NCBI RefSeq assembly: GCF_014649495.1
Contig: NZ_BMTD01000001.1
Span: forward strand, 907,374 to 971,373
Source: Streptomyces filipinensis
GTDB taxonomy: Bacteria; Actinomycetota; Actinomycetes; Streptomycetales; Streptomycetaceae
Direction: 5' to 3'
Length of the DNA: 64,000 nt
Under the pieces are notes generated by a model. That model was not told the origin of the DNA. It saw only the letters and a program-made list of their open reading frames with translations, and searched no databases. Below are positions 10,792 through 21,007 of this stretch, piece after piece; positions within the stretch are counted from its first letter, which is position 1; every line of letters starts with the position of its first letter. The translations under genes were made by a program, and so were the position numbers.

Positions 10792-11904
10792 CGCACATAC
10801 CCCTCGGCCTGCCGCCGGAACAGCGCCGCGTACCGGCCGTCCGCCCCCACCAGCTCGGTGTGCCCGCCCGACTCCACGACCGTCCCGTCCCGCAGCACGA
10901 CGATCAGGTCCGCGTCGCGAGCCGTGCCCAGCCGGTGCGAGATCAGCAGGCTCGTGCGGCCCCGCCGGTGCAGCCGGAGCGCCTCCTGGATCTCGTGCTC
11001 CGCCTCCGGGTCCGGTCCGGAGGCGGGCTCGTCCAGGATCAGCAGATCGGGATCCTCCCGCAGGAAGGCCCGGGCCGGCGCCACCCGCTGCCGCTGCCCG
11101 CCGGACAGCTCCACGCCGACCTCCTCGCCGTCCCCGTAGGACCGCGACAGCAGCGTGTCGTAGCCGCGGGGGAGCGCGGCGAGCGTGTCGTGGACACCGG
11201 CCGCCCGCGCCGCCCGGACCACCTCACCGCTCCGACACGACGGCGCAGCTCGGCCGGGTCCAGCTCACGGATGTCGGTGCCGTCCCACAGGATGCTGCCC
11301 CGGCTCGGGTCGTAGAGCCGGCACAGCAGCTTCACCAGGGTGCTCTTGCCCGCGCCGTTGGCGCCGACGAGCGCGAGCGTGCGGCCGCGGGGAAGGGTCA
11401 GGTTCACCCCGCGCAGCACCCAGTCGTGCTGCTCGGAGTAACGGAACCAGACGTCCCGCAGCTCGATGCCGCGGGTCAGCTCGCCCACGGGGCGGGCCGG
11501 CCGGGGTACGGGCAGGTCGGGCGGCGCGCTCGTCAGGTCGAGGTAGTGCTCGAACGGCAGCAGATGCTGACGCGCCACGGTGGCGGAGGCGGCGATGCCG
11601 CTCAGCCCGCCCTGCACGGCGGCGATCGCCGAGGTGAGCACGGCCAGGTCGCCGGCGGTCCGCTCGCCCCGGGCGGCCGCCCGCACCGCCCAGAGCAGAC
11701 CCGCCGCCGCGATCCCCGCCGACACGGCCGCGGGCAGGCCCTGCGCCGCCGCCGTGCGCAGTTCCATCCGGCGCCGGGTCGCGTTGATCGCCGTACGGTC
11801 CCGGCGCATCCGCTCCCGCAGCAGCGCGCCGGTGCCGAACAGCCGGATCTCCTTCGCCGCCTCCACACTGCCCAGCAGATGCGCCTGGAACGACTCCCCT
11901 ACCA
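10788..11904 (-). pseudogene. ABC exporter (membrane + ATPase) remnant, truncated and frameshifted
   Basis: Two minus-strand frames together encode the C-terminal half of a fused exporter. The upstream frame (to about 11039) carries part of the membrane domain (AAKEIRLFG...), Walker A GANGAGKST and ends after PAELRRRVGAV. The downstream frame (from about 11225) resumes at VVRAARAAGVHDTLAALPRGYDTLL with the signature LSGGQRQRV, Walker B LLILDEP and the switch His in SHRL. The stretch normally lying between, including the Q-loop (roughly 30 residues), is missing and the frame shifts at about 11,225. The first membrane half is also absent. The Walker B extension reads DEPASGPDP instead of the usual TSGLDP. 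A non-functional relic is the simplest reading. Its stop overlaps the signal peptidase start. Confidence 0.8.
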
Positions 11905-11986
11905 GGCGAAGTACACCCGTCAGTGCTGGGACAGCACCGGCAGCTGCACCAGCTGGACCAACACCGGCAAGTGCTGCAGCTCGTGA
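11879..11986 (+). pseudogene. 3' end of a Cys/Ser/Thr-rich RiPP-like precursor peptide gene (possible lanthipeptide core)
   Basis: The last 20 codons before TGA at 11984-11986 read CWDSTGSCTSWTNTGKCCSS: four Cys, five Ser and four Thr, the make-up of a lanthipeptide core. A perfect 12-bp hairpin follows 18 nt after the stop, as expected for a real gene end. The first in-frame ATG (11879) gives a 35-aa product whose N-terminal part is the antisense of the ABC exporter relic, so the original leader seems to have been lost in a deletion that fused the two. Context (exporter, S26 peptidase, SARP) supports a RiPP locus. No lanthionine synthetase is present in the window. Unproven; a chance Cys-rich read-out remains possible. 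Confidence 0.45.
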
Positions 11987-12004
11987 CGGAACGGCACCGG
12001 GCCG

Positions 12005-12035
12005 CGCCCCGCTCCCGCCCGGGGGGAGCGGGGCG
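12005..12035. terminator. Bidirectional hairpin terminator
   Basis: Perfect 12-bp inverted repeat (CGCCCCGCTCCC at 12005-12016, complement at 12024-12035) with a 7-nt loop, between the stop of the Cys-rich peptide reading (+) and the stop of the SARP gene (-). It serves both convergent genes. Confidence 0.75.
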
Positions 12036-12786
12036 TCACGCGCTCCTGGGCGGCCGCCGGCCCATCAACTCGGCGTAGGCCTCACCCAGTTCACGCCCCG
12101 GAGTGATGCCCAGCTCCGCCTGATAGACCGCGCACTCGCTGCGGTAGGCCTCCAGGACGCCGCCCGCCTCGCCCAGCCGGTGATGGGCCCGCATGCGCAG
12201 GGCCCAGCCCCTGCCGCGCAGCGGCGCCGCGGAGAGCAGGCCGGTCAGATCGCGCAGGGCCGCCCGGGGCTCGCCGACCCGCAGCTGGGCCTCGGCCAGG
12301 TCCTCCACCGCCCGCATCCGCTCCTCGTCCAGATGCCCGAGCGCTCCGAGAAGCGGGCCGACGCGTGGCACACCGACGGCCGCGCGGTCGCCGTCCCACA
12401 GCAGCAGCGCCGCCGCGAGCAGCCGCGTCGCCCGGTCGGCGTCCCCCCGCGAGCAGCGCCGCCCGCCCCGCCCCGGACAGGTCGCGGAAGCGCAGGTGGT
12501 CACAGGCCTCGGCGGACACCTCCAGCGCGTAGCCGCCGTCGCCGGCGGCCGGCGTGGCGGTGCCGGCCGGCGCCGCGCGCAGGGCACTGGCGTGCGTACG
12601 GATGTCGGCCACGGCGGAACGCGGGGGTCCGCCGTCCCACAGCGCCTCCTGGATCACATCCAGCGGGACACGGCGTCCCGCGTGCAGCAGCAGGGTCACC
12701 AGCAGGGCTCGCGGCTTCAGGCCCCGGACCCCGGCCGGCTCCCCGCCCACCCGCACGCGACCCCGTATGCGAAACCCTTCGGCCAT
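12036..12786 (-). pseudogene. SARP-family (BTAD) activator, broken by a one-base shift in a C6 tract
   Basis: From ATG 12786 (AGAGGGGGA upstream) the frame encodes an OmpR-type winged helix (LKPRALLVTLLLHAGRRVPLDVIQEALWDGG) and the first part of the BTAD domain up to SGAGRAALLAGG. The rest of the BTAD (ADRATRLLAAALLLWDGD ... to ITPGRELGEAYAELMG) continues in another frame to the stop at 12036. Removing one C from the C6 run at 12443-12448 restores a single protein of about 249 aa, the usual size of a small SARP. Such proteins activate secondary-metabolite clusters, so this probably served the adjacent RiPP-like remnants. A sequencing error or slipped-strand phase switching are alternatives to true decay. 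Confidence 0.75.
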
Positions 12787-12894
12787 GGAAGTCCCCCTCT
12801 TCCCGCCCGCACGCACGGGCGAGCGTTGCTGCTGTGGAGCCTGTGACGGGCGAACTGGCCTCGTCAAGACACCCGTTGGAATTCCTTTCTGCAT

Positions 12895-12925
12895 CTTGCT
12901 GAAACGTTGGCGTAACGGTTAGGTT
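12895..12925 (+). promoter_or_regulatory. Putative alpha-amylase promoter with CTTGC motif
   Basis: CTTGC at 12895-12899 overlaps a possible -35 TTGCTG (12896-12901); an 18-bp spacer leads to a possible -10 TAGGTT (12920-12925). A repressor bound at the CTTGC half-site would cover the -35. This is 68 bp before the amylase ATG. Assigned by motif and position only. Confidence 0.45.
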
Positions 12926-12992
12926 CACGCCACCTGTTGGTGGTTGATCACTCAAACTCCCCCCCCACGCACAACGAAGTGCAGGAGCGCAC

Positions 12993-14369
12993 ATGGCACG
13001 CAGAACCCTCCCCGTGGCGGCCGCCCTCACGGCCGCCGCTCTGGTTGGCATGAACCCGACCACCGCCGAGGCCTCCCCGCCCGGCACCAAGGACGTCACC
13101 GCCGTCCTCTTCGAGTGGAACTACGCCTCGGTCGCCAAGGAGTGCACCAGCACCCTCGGCCCCGCCGGCTACGGCTACGTCCAGGTCTCCCCGCCCGCCG
13201 AGCACATACAGGGCTCGCAGTGGTGGACCTCGTACCAGCCGGTGTCGTACCGGATCGCGGGGCGGCTCGGCGACCGCACCGCGTTCAAGAACATGATCGA
13301 CACCTGTCACGCGGCCGGCCTGAAGGTCGTCGTCGACACCGTCGTCAACCACATGGCGGCGGGCAGCGGCACCGGCACCGGCGGCTCGTCGTACACGAAG
13401 TACGACTACCCGGGGCTGTACTCGTCCCCCGACTTCGACGACTGCACCTCCCAGGTCACCAACTACCAGGACCGCTGGAACGTCCAGCACTGCGAGCTCG
13501 TGGGCCTGGCCGACCTGGACACCGGCGAGGAGTACGTCCGCAAGACGATCGCCGGATACATGAACGACCTGCTCTCCCTCGGCGCCGACGGCTTCCGCAT
13601 CGACGCGGCCAAGCACATCCCCGCCGAGGACCTGGCGAACGTCAAGTCCCGCCTGACCAACCCGTCCGTCTACTGGAAACAGGAGGTCATCTACGGCGCG
13701 AACGAGGCCGTCCAGCCCTCCGAGTACACCGGCAACGGGGACGTCCAGGAGTTCCGCTACGCCTACGACCTCAAGCGCGTCCTCAACAACGAGAAGCTGG
13801 CCTACCTGACCAACTTCGGCGAGGGCTGGGGCTACCTGAAGAGCTCGGACGCCGGGGTCTTCGTCGACAACCACGACACCGAGCGCAACGGCTCCACCCT
13901 GAACTACAAGGACGGCGCCAACTACACCCTGGCCAACGTGTTCATGCTCGCCTGGCCCTACGGCGCCCCCGACATCAACTCCGGCTACGAGTGGTCGGAC
14001 GCGGACGCCGGCCCGCCCAACGGCGGCAAGGTCAACGCCTGCTGGCAGGACGGCTGGAAGTGCCAGCACGCCTGGCCGGAGATCAGGTCCATGGTCGCCT
14101 TCCGCAACGCGACACGGGGCCAGGCGGTCACCGGCTGGTGGGACAACGGCAACAACTGGATCGCCTTCGGCCGCGGCACCAAGGGATATGTGGCGATCAA
14201 CCACGAGTCCTCGTCCCAGACCCGTACGTACCAGACCTCCCTGCCCGCGGGCACGTACTGCAATGTGCAGAACAACACGACGGTGGCGGTGAACTCCGGC
14301 GGACAGTTCACCGCCACCCTGGGCGCCAACACGGCGCTGGCGATCTATGCGGGGAAGTCCAGCTGCTGA
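12993..14369 (+). CDS. Secreted GH13 alpha-amylase
   Basis: 458 aa. A Sec signal peptide ([20 protein letters not shown]..., cleavage likely after the AEA near residue 28) precedes the mature start [19 protein letters not shown]. The four GH13 regions are clear: [17 protein letters not shown] (nucleophile Asp), EVIYGANE (acid/base region) and [11 protein letters not shown]. The C-terminal all-beta domain ends at AIYAGKSSC. There is no CBM20 starch-binding domain, so this is the short type of Streptomyces amylase. AGGAG lies five bases before the ATG. The product endo-cleaves starch outside the cell to maltodextrins for the MalEFG importer. The promoter holds a CTTGC element. Confidence 0.95.
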   Translation: MARRTLPVAAALTAAALVGMNPTTAEASPPGTKDVTAVLFEWNYASVAKECTSTLGPAGYGYVQVSPPAEHIQGSQWWTSYQPVSYRIAGRLGDRTAFKNMIDTCHAAGLKVVVDTVVNHMAAGSGTGTGGSSYTKYDYPGLYSSPDFDDCTSQVTNYQDRWNVQHCELVGLADLDTGEEYVRKTIAGYMNDLLSLGADGFRIDAAKHIPAEDLANVKSRLTNPSVYWKQEVIYGANEAVQPSEYTGNGDVQEFRYAYDLKRVLNNEKLAYLTNFGEGWGYLKSSDAGVFVDNHDTERNGSTLNYKDGANYTLANVFMLAWPYGAPDINSGYEWSDADAGPPNGGKVNACWQDGWKCQHAWPEIRSMVAFRNATRGQAVTGWWDNGNNWIAFGRGTKGYVAINHESSSQTRTYQTSLPAGTYCNVQNNTTVAVNSGGQFTATLGANTALAIYAGKSSC

Positions 14370-14407
14370 GGCGGCCCTGCTTCCAGAAGGACACGTCAAG
14401 ATTGACG

Positions 14408-14448
14408 TTGAAACAACTTGCTATGAGTTTCAAGCCTCTTGCTGCAAG
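14408..14448 (+). promoter_or_regulatory. Putative MalR operators upstream of the amylopullulanase gene
   Basis: Two elements: an inverted repeat TTGAAAC (14408-14414) / GTTTCAA (14427-14433) whose loop contains CTTGC, and the perfect 11-bp palindrome CTTGCTGCAAG at 14438-14448. They lie 70-110 bp before the GTG start and match the CTTGC motifs at malE and the amylase gene. MalR as the binding protein is inferred. Confidence 0.65.
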
Positions 14449-14517
14449 GCTTTCGTCGGCGATACGGTCGCGCCGGGTCGGACCCAAGAGAGCCGCATTC
14501 GCTAGGAGTTACCGCCT

Positions 14518-17500
14518 GTGATACCGAGAGCGAGACGGGCCGCGGCCGTCACCGCAACAGCCCTCGCCGCCGCACTGATCCAGCCACTGGCCGCCCACGC
14601 GGCCACCCCGCCCGCGCCCCCCTCGGACGCGGCGCTCGCCGCCCAGCCCGCGCGGCACGACGACACCCGCGAGCAGTTCTACTTCGTCCTGCCGGACCGT
14701 TTCGCCAACGGGGACACGGCCAACGACAAGGGCGGACTCACCGGCTCACGCCTCAGTACCGGGTACGATCCCGCCGACAAGGGCTTCTACCAGGGCGGCG
14801 ACCTCAAGGGCCTGACCAGGCGGCTGGACTACATCAAGGGGCTCGGCACGACCGCCATCTGGATGGCGCCGATCTTCAAGAACCGCCCGGTGCAGGGCAC
14901 GGGGACCAACGCCTCCGCCGGCTACCACGGCTACTGGATCACCGACTTCACCCAGGTCGACCCGCACTTCGGCAGCAACCAGGACCTCAAGAACCTCATC
15001 TCCAAGGCACACGCCAAGGGCATGAAGGTCTTCTTCGACGTCATCACCAACCACACCGCCGACGTCGTGGACTACCGGGAGAAGTCCGCCGGCTACCTCT
15101 CCAAGGGCGCCTTCCCCTACCTGACCAAGGACGGCAGGCCCTTCGACGACGCCGACCACGCGGACGGCGGCAAGGGGTTCCCGGCCGTCTCCCCCTCCTC
15201 CTTCCCGTACACCCCGCAGGTCACGAGCCGGTCCAAGGTCCCGGGCTGGCTCAACGACCCGACGATGTACCACAACCGGGGCGACTCGACCTTCGCCGGC
15301 GAGTCCGCGACCTACGGCGACTTCTCGGGCCTGGACGACCTGTGGACCGAGCGTCCCGAGGTCGTGCACGGCATGGAGAAGATCTACGAGCGGTGGGTGA
15401 AGGACTTCGCCGTCGACGGCTTCCGGATCGACACCGTCAAGAACGTCGGCATGGGGTTCTGGACGCAGTGGGCGACCGCGCTCGACGCGTACGCGGCGGC
15501 GCACGGCCGGAAGAACTTCTTCATGTTCGGCGAGACCTACGCCACGGACACGAACGTCACCTCCCCGTACGTCACCCAGGGCCGCCTCGACGCCACCCTC
15601 GACTTCCCGTTCCAGGACGCGGCCCGCTCCTACGCCTCCCAGGGCGGCAGCGCGCAGAAGCTGGCGAGCGTCTTCGGTGACGACTACAAGTACACGACCG
15701 ACAAGGCCAACGCCTACGAACAGGTCACCTTCCTCGGCAACCACGACATGGGCCGCATCGGGTACTTCCTCAAGCAGGACAACCCGAAGGCCACCGACGC
15801 CGAGATCCTGAAGAAGGACGAGCTGGCCAACGAGCTGATGTTCCTCAGCCGTGGCAACCCGGTCGTCTACTACGGCGACGAACAGGGCTTCGCCGGCTCC
15901 GGCGGCGACAAGGACGCCCGCCAGACCATGTTCGCCTCCAAGGTCGCCGACTACCTGGACGACGACGAGATCGGCACCGACCGCACCCACGCGAGCGACT
16001 CCTACGACCCGCGCGCCCCGCTCTACCGGCAGATCGCCGCGCTCGCCGAGCTCCGCAAGGCCAACCCGGCCCTGACCGACGGCGTCCAGACCGAGCGCTA
16101 CGCGGCCGACGGCGCCGGGATCTACGCCTTCACCCGCACCGACGCCGCGTCCGGCCAGGAGTACGTCGTCGCCCTCAACAACGCGGGCGAGGCGAAGACG
16201 GCCACCTTCACGACCGGCTCGCCCGGCATGTCGTACCGGGGCGTCTACGGCGCCGAGGACTCCCTGAGGTCCGACGCCGGCCGCGAGGTCACCGTCACCG
16301 TGCCGGCCGGGTCCGCCGTCGTCTACAAGGCCGCCGGCCCCCTCGCCCGTCCCGCCACCGCGCCGACCCTCACCCTGACGGCCCCGGCCGCCGGAGCCAC
16401 CGGGGCCGTGGACCTCACCGCCGGGGTCGACGGCGGACAGCTGAACCGGGTCGTCTTCGCCGCGCAGGTGGGAAACGCCAAGTGGCAGGTCCTCGGCTCC
16501 GCCGACCACGCGCCGTACAAGGTCACCCAGACCCTCGGCAGGGACATCCCCGCCGGGACCGCGCTGCGCTACAAGGCTGTCGTGACCGACTCCGCCGGGC
16601 ACACCGCGAGCGCCACGGCGAGCAGCACCACCGGCACCCCGCCCGCGCCCGAGACGCCGACGGCCTCCTCCCGGGACTACGCGGTCGTCCACTACAAGCG
16701 CACCGACGGCGACTACGCCGACTGGGGCCTGTACGCGTGGGGCGACCTCGCCGACGGCGAGGCCACCAACTGGCCGGCCAGCCACCCGTTCACCGGCCGG
16801 GACGCCTACGGCGCCTTCGCCTACGTCAAGCTCAGGCCCGGCGCCTCGAACGTCGGCTTCCTGGTCATCGACAAGAACGGCGACAAGGACGTCTCCGCCG
16901 ACCGGTCCATCGACGTCACCAGGACGGGTGAGGTGTGGATCGAGCAGGGCAAGCCCGACGTCCTGACGCGGCGGCCCGGCTATCCCGCCCAGGACACGGC
17001 CAAGGCCGTCCTCCACTACCACCGCGCCGACGGGAACTACGACGGCTGGGGCCTGCACGTCTGGACGGGTGCGGCGCACCCCACCGACTGGTCGGACCCG
17101 CTGAAGCCGGTGAAGACTGATACCTATGGCGCGGTCTTCGAGGTGCCGCTCACCGAGGGTGCCACCAGCCTCAGCTACATCATCCACAAGGGCGACGACA
17201 AGGATCTCCCGGCCGACCAGTCCCTGGACCTCAAGGCCGACGGCCACGAGGTGTGGCTGTTGAACGGCCAGGAGAAGTACCTGCTTCCGCAGCCGGCGGG
17301 CAGCGCCGCCGCGCTCGACCTGAGCACCTCCAAGGCGATCTGGATCGACCGGGACACCCTCGCCTGGAACGGCGCCGACGGCGCCGCCTCCACCCAGTTG
17401 CTGTACTCCCGCGACGGCTCGATCACCGCCAAGGACGGGACGCTGACCAGCGACGACGAGCGCTGGCTGCGGCTGGAGAAGACCACGCTGAGCGACGCCC

Positions 17501-19884
17501 AGAAGACGAAGTTCCCGCAGGTGAAGGACTACACCGCCTGGTCCGTGGACCCGCGCGACCGGGGCCGGGTGCGCGGGGCGCTCAAGAGCCAGCTCGTCGC
17601 CTCGCAGCGGGCCGCGAACGGTGCCGTGCTGGCCGCGACCGGCGTGCAGATCGCGGGCGCGCTGGACGACCTCTACCCGGGAGCGACCAAGGCGGAGCTC
17701 GGTCCCGTGTTCCACGACGGCAAGCCCACGCTCTCCGTCTGGGCGCCGACCGCGCAGAGCGTCTCCCTGGAGCTGGACGGCTCGCTCAAGGCCATGCACC
17801 ACGACGCCGCGACCGGCGTCTGGTCCGTCACCGGCCCCGCCTCCTGGAAGGGCAAGCCCTACCGGTACGTCGTGAAGGTGTGGGCGCCCAGCGTCCGCAG
17901 GATGGTCACCAACAAGGTCACCGACCCCTACTCGGTCGCCCTCACGGCGAACTCCGAGCGCAGCCTCGTCGTCGACCTGGACGACCGGTCCCTGGCACCG
18001 AGCGGCTGGTCGGGACTGCGCAAGCCCAAGGCCGTACCGCTGAAGGACGCGCAGATCCAGGAGCTGCACATCCGGGACTTCTCCGTCGAGGACCGCACCG
18101 CGAAGCACCCGGGCACCTACCTGGCCTTCACCGACAGGAACAGCGACGGCTCCCGGCACCTGCGCCGGCTGGCGCAGTCCGGCACGTCGTACGTCCACCT
18201 CCTGCCCGCCTTCGACTTCGCCACCGTCCCGGAGAAGAAGGCCGACCAGGCGCGCACCGACTGCGACCTGGCCTCCTACCCGGCCGACTCCGACAAGCAG
18301 CAGGAGTGCGTGGCGAAGACGGCCGCGAAGGACGCCTTCAACTGGGGCTACGACCCGTACCACTACACGGTCCCCGAGGGCTCGTACGCCACCGACCCGG
18401 ACGGCACCGCCCGTACGGTCGAGTTCCGCAGGATGGTCCAGGGGCTCAACGAGGACGGCCTGCGGGTCGTGATGGACGTCGTCTACAACCACACGGCGGC
18501 CAGCGGCCAGGCCGACACCTCCGTGCTCGACAAGATCGTGCCCGGCTACTACCAGCGGCTGCTCGCCGACGGCTCGGTGGCGAACAGCACCTGCTGCTCC
18601 AACACCGCGCCGGAGAACGCGATGATGGGCAAGCTGGTCGTCGACTCGATCGTCACCTGGGCGAAGGAGTACAAGGTCGACGGGTTCCGCTTCGACCTCA
18701 TGGGCCACCACCCGAAGGCCAACATCCTGGCGGTCAGGAAGGCCCTGGACGCGCTGACCGTCGAGAAGGACGGCGTCGACGGCAAGAAGATCATCCTGTA
18801 CGGCGAGGGCTGGAACTTCGGCGAGGTCGCGAACGACGCCCGGTTCGTCCAGGCCACCCAGAAGAACATGGCCGGCACCGGCATCGCCACCTTCTCCGAC
18901 CGCGCCCGTGACGCCGTGCGCGGCGGCAGCCCCTTCGACTCCGACCCTGGCGTCCAGGGCTTCGCGTCCGGGCTGTACACCGACCCCAACTCCTCCGCCG
19001 CCAACGGCACGAAGGAGGAGCAGAAGGCCCGGCTGCTGCACTACCAGGACCTGATCAAGGTCGGACTGAGCGGCAACCTCGCCGGGTACCGCTTCACCGA
19101 CACCGCCGGCAAGGAGGTCACCGGCGCCGAGATCGACTACAACGGCTCGCCCGCCGGCTACGCGGACGCGCCCGGCGACGCCCTCGCCTACGTGGACGCG
19201 CACGACAACGAGTCGCTGTTCGACGCGCTCGCCTACAAGCTGCCGAAGGACACCTCCGCGTCCGACCGGGCCCGGATGCAGGTCCTCGCGATGGCCACGG
19301 CCGGCCTCTCGCAGGGACCGGCCCTCTCCCAGGCGGGCACCGACCTGCTGCGCTCGAAGTCGCTGGACCGCAACTCCTTCGACAGCGGGGACTGGTTCAA
19401 CGCGATCCACTGGAACTGCGCCGACGGCAACGGCTTCGGGCGCGGGCTGCCCATGGCGGCCGACAACCAGTCCAAGTGGGACTACGCCCGGCCGCTGCTG
19501 GGCACGGTCAGGGTCGGCTGCGAGCAGATCACCGGGGCCTCCGCCGCCTACCAGGACCTGCTGAGGATCCGTACGACGGAGAAGGCGTTCTCGCTGGGCA
19601 CGGCCGGCCGGGTGCAGGACGAGCTGTCCTTCCCGCTGTCCGGCACGGACGAGACGCCGGGTGTCATCACCATGCGCCTCGGTGACCTGGTCGTGGTCTT
19701 CAACGCCACGCCCGAGCGGCAGCGGCAGCAGGTCGGCGCCCTCGCCGGGACGCCGTACCGGCTGCACCCGGTGCAGGCCTCGGGTTCCGATCCGGTGGTG
19801 AAGACCTCCGCCTACGCGGCCGGCACGGGCACGTTCACCGTCCCGGCGCGGACCGTGGCGGTGTTCCGGCGGGCCGGGAAGTAG
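14518..19884 (+). CDS. Secreted two-headed amylopullulanase (GH13 amylase + GH13 pullulanase)
   Basis: 1,788 aa. The GTG start has AGGAG about 10 bases upstream and leads into a Sec signal peptide ending at AAHAA. Head one (to about residue 590) is a complete GH13 with FFDVITNH (~171), GFRIDTVKN (~300), FGETYATD (~337) and FLGNHDMGR (~405). Then come two pullulanase-type CBM41 repeats, [19 protein letters not shown] (~720) and [19 protein letters not shown] (~828). A CBM48-like region ([16 protein letters not shown]) precedes head two, a pullulanase GH13 with [10 protein letters not shown] (~1320), [10 protein letters not shown] (~1387), YGEGWNFGE (~1427) and VDAHDNES (~1560). The enzyme should cut both alpha-1,4 and alpha-1,6 links. 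Follows the amylase gene by 148 bp with its own operator-rich leader. Confidence 0.96.
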   Translation: MIPRARRAAAVTATALAAALIQPLAAHAATPPAPPSDAALAAQPARHDDTREQFYFVLPDRFANGDTANDKGGLTGSRLSTGYDPADKGFYQGGDLKGLTRRLDYIKGLGTTAIWMAPIFKNRPVQGTGTNASAGYHGYWITDFTQVDPHFGSNQDLKNLISKAHAKGMKVFFDVITNHTADVVDYREKSAGYLSKGAFPYLTKDGRPFDDADHADGGKGFPAVSPSSFPYTPQVTSRSKVPGWLNDPTMYHNRGDSTFAGESATYGDFSGLDDLWTERPEVVHGMEKIYERWVKDFAVDGFRIDTVKNVGMGFWTQWATALDAYAAAHGRKNFFMFGETYATDTNVTSPYVTQGRLDATLDFPFQDAARSYASQGGSAQKLASVFGDDYKYTTDKANAYEQVTFLGNHDMGRIGYFLKQDNPKATDAEILKKDELANELMFLSRGNPVVYYGDEQGFAGSGGDKDARQTMFASKVADYLDDDEIGTDRTHASDSYDPRAPLYRQIAALAELRKANPALTDGVQTERYAADGAGIYAFTRTDAASGQEYVVALNNAGEAKTATFTTGSPGMSYRGVYGAEDSLRSDAGREVTVTVPAGSAVVYKAAGPLARPATAPTLTLTAPAAGATGAVDLTAGVDGGQLNRVVFAAQVGNAKWQVLGSADHAPYKVTQTLGRDIPAGTALRYKAVVTDSAGHTASATASSTTGTPPAPETPTASSRDYAVVHYKRTDGDYADWGLYAWGDLADGEATNWPASHPFTGRDAYGAFAYVKLRPGASNVGFLVIDKNGDKDVSADRSIDVTRTGEVWIEQGKPDVLTRRPGYPAQDTAKAVLHYHRADGNYDGWGLHVWTGAAHPTDWSDPLKPVKTDTYGAVFEVPLTEGATSLSYIIHKGDDKDLPADQSLDLKADGHEVWLLNGQEKYLLPQPAGSAAALDLSTSKAIWIDRDTLAWNGADGAASTQLLYSRDGSITAKDGTLTSDDERWLRLEKTTLSDAQKTKFPQVKDYTAWSVDPRDRGRVRGALKSQLVASQRAANGAVLAATGVQIAGALDDLYPGATKAELGPVFHDGKPTLSVWAPTAQSVSLELDGSLKAMHHDAATGVWSVTGPASWKGKPYRYVVKVWAPSVRRMVTNKVTDPYSVALTANSERSLVVDLDDRSLAPSGWSGLRKPKAVPLKDAQIQELHIRDFSVEDRTAKHPGTYLAFTDRNSDGSRHLRRLAQSGTSYVHLLPAFDFATVPEKKADQARTDCDLASYPADSDKQQECVAKTAAKDAFNWGYDPYHYTVPEGSYATDPDGTARTVEFRRMVQGLNEDGLRVVMDVVYNHTAASGQADTSVLDKIVPGYYQRLLADGSVANSTCCSNTAPENAMMGKLVVDSIVTWAKEYKVDGFRFDLMGHHPKANILAVRKALDALTVEKDGVDGKKIILYGEGWNFGEVANDARFVQATQKNMAGTGIATFSDRARDAVRGGSPFDSDPGVQGFASGLYTDPNSSAANGTKEEQKARLLHYQDLIKVGLSGNLAGYRFTDTAGKEVTGAEIDYNGSPAGYADAPGDALAYVDAHDNESLFDALAYKLPKDTSASDRARMQVLAMATAGLSQGPALSQAGTDLLRSKSLDRNSFDSGDWFNAIHWNCADGNGFGRGLPMAADNQSKWDYARPLLGTVRVGCEQITGASAAYQDLLRIRTTEKAFSLGTAGRVQDELSFPLSGTDETPGVITMRLGDLVVVFNATPERQRQQVGALAGTPYRLHPVQASGSDPVVKTSAYAAGTGTFTVPARTVAVFRRAGK

Positions 19885-19917
19885 GGTCGGGACAGGTCCC
19901 GTAGAACAGGAGTGCGC

Positions 19918-20280
19918 ATGCCGCAGATCACCATCGACTACTCGGACATCGTGGAGGACGCCTTCGACCGCGAGGGCTTCGCCCGGGCGCTGCACGAGGC
20001 GACCGTGGAGATCGCGGCGGCGAAGCCGGAGGCCTGCAAGACGCAGTTCCGGCCGAGCGCGTACACGGCGTTCGGGTACGAGGACCCCGGGGCGCGCGGG
20101 CACGCCATCGTGCACGTGGCGATCGGGCTCCTCGCCGGACGCAGCGACGAGACGAAGGCGAGGCTCACGCAGGCGGCCCTGGAGCTGCTGCGCGAGCACG
20201 TGGCGGACACGGGCGCCGCGCTGCACGCCTCCGCCGAGGTCCGCGATCTGGATCCGTCGTACCGGAAGTCCGACCGGTAG
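19918..20280 (+). CDS. CHMI/tautomerase-like small protein (5-carboxymethyl-2-hydroxymuconate isomerase family)
   Basis: 120 aa. The start MPQITIDYSD matches the CHMI family, in which Pro exposed after Met removal is the catalytic base. This decides for ATG 19918 over the GTG at 19912, as does AGGAG five bases before the ATG. The length fits the family (about 120-125 aa). It follows the pullulanase by 33 bp on the same strand but has no functional link to starch use. No other homoprotocatechuate-pathway gene is present, so the real substrate is unknown. It converges on the TetR gene with a one-base gap. Confidence 0.8.
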   Translation: MPQITIDYSDIVEDAFDREGFARALHEATVEIAAAKPEACKTQFRPSAYTAFGYEDPGARGHAIVHVAIGLLAGRSDETKARLTQAALELLREHVADTGAALHASAEVRDLDPSYRKSDR

Positions 20281-20281
20281 C

Positions 20282-20977
20282 TCAGGGCGCCAGGGACAGC
20301 AGCCGGCCGACCAGCTCCGCGAAGGGGCCGTCGGCCGGTTCGTCCTTGACCATGGTGCGCAGCAGGAGCGCCATGTCCTCGTCGTGGGCGGCGCTGACCG
20401 CGGCCAGCGCGGCGAAGTCGTGCACCAGCTGCAGTTCCAGCTCCGCGCGCGGGACGCGCCGGCCGTCCAGCCAGATCAGGGCCGTCGACTCGGCGAGCGA
20501 GATCCAGGAGCGGACGACCAGTTCCAGTCGTGCGGAGGCCTCGGTGACGCCCAGATGCGCGAGCATCTGCTCATAGGCGGCCTGCCGTACGGAGTCGATG
20601 AGGGCGTTGGTGGCCGACGAGCCGACCGCCGGGCCGCCGCGCATCAGCGCCGAGAAACCGGGCCCGTGCTCGTCCACGAAGTCGAAGAAGCGGCGCATCA
20701 CGCGCAGCAGCCGGGTGCCGAGCGGCCCTTCGTGGGGCTCGGCGAAACGGCCCGCGAGATCCTCCGAGGCGCGCTTCAACGCGGCCTCGTACAGACTGAG
20801 TTTACCGGGGAAGTAGTGGTAGACCAGCGGACGTGAGATGCCCGCGGCCGACGCTATCTCGTCGATGGAGACCTCGTCGGGCGAGCGTCGGCTGAACAGG
20901 TCGAGGGCGACACCGATCAGCTGCTGCCGCCGCTCCTCGACGCCCATCCTGCGGCGAACCCCGATACTCATGCGCAC
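20282..20977 (-). CDS. TetR-family regulator
   Basis: 231 aa. N-terminal TetR helix-turn-helix: RRQQLIGVALDLFSRRSPDEVSIDEIASAAGISRPLVYHYFPGK. The ligand domain is not assignable. ATG at 20977 with a second ATG at 20971. It is the last gene of a probable minus-strand run: metal-dependent hydrolase, ferredoxin-type reductase, then this gene 30 bp after the reductase stop. A CGATCG-TATT-CGATCG element sits in that 30-bp gap, so the regulator may control itself separately. Confidence 0.88.
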   Translation of the reverse strand: MRMSIGVRRRMGVEERRQQLIGVALDLFSRRSPDEVSIDEIASAAGISRPLVYHYFPGKLSLYEAALKRASEDLAGRFAEPHEGPLGTRLLRVMRRFFDFVDEHGPGFSALMRGGPAVGSSATNALIDSVRQAAYEQMLAHLGVTEASARLELVVRSWISLAESTALIWLDGRRVPRAELELQLVHDFAALAAVSAAHDEDMALLLRTMVKDEPADGPFAELVGRLLSLAP

Positions 20978-21005
20978 ACCTTACCGATCGTATTCGATCG
21001 AAGGT
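20978..21005 (-). promoter_or_regulatory. Palindromic operator candidate before the TetR gene
   Basis: CGATCG (20985-20990) and CGATCG (20995-21000) are separated by TATT, flanked by ACCTT (20978-20982) and AAGGT (21001-21005). The double palindrome lies directly upstream of the TetR start and overlaps the reductase gene end. Autoregulation is inferred. Confidence 0.5.
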
Positions 21006-21007
21006 GA

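Noticed and set aside
12948..14399. 483-aa minus-strand open frame over the alpha-amylase
   Set aside because: Shadow frame with Val/Gly/Leu bias and no domain.
14746..20226. 1,826-aa open frame antisense to the amylopullulanase gene
   Set aside because: Val/Gly/Arg-rich sequence with no domain; a by-product of strong third-position GC bias in the plus-strand gene.
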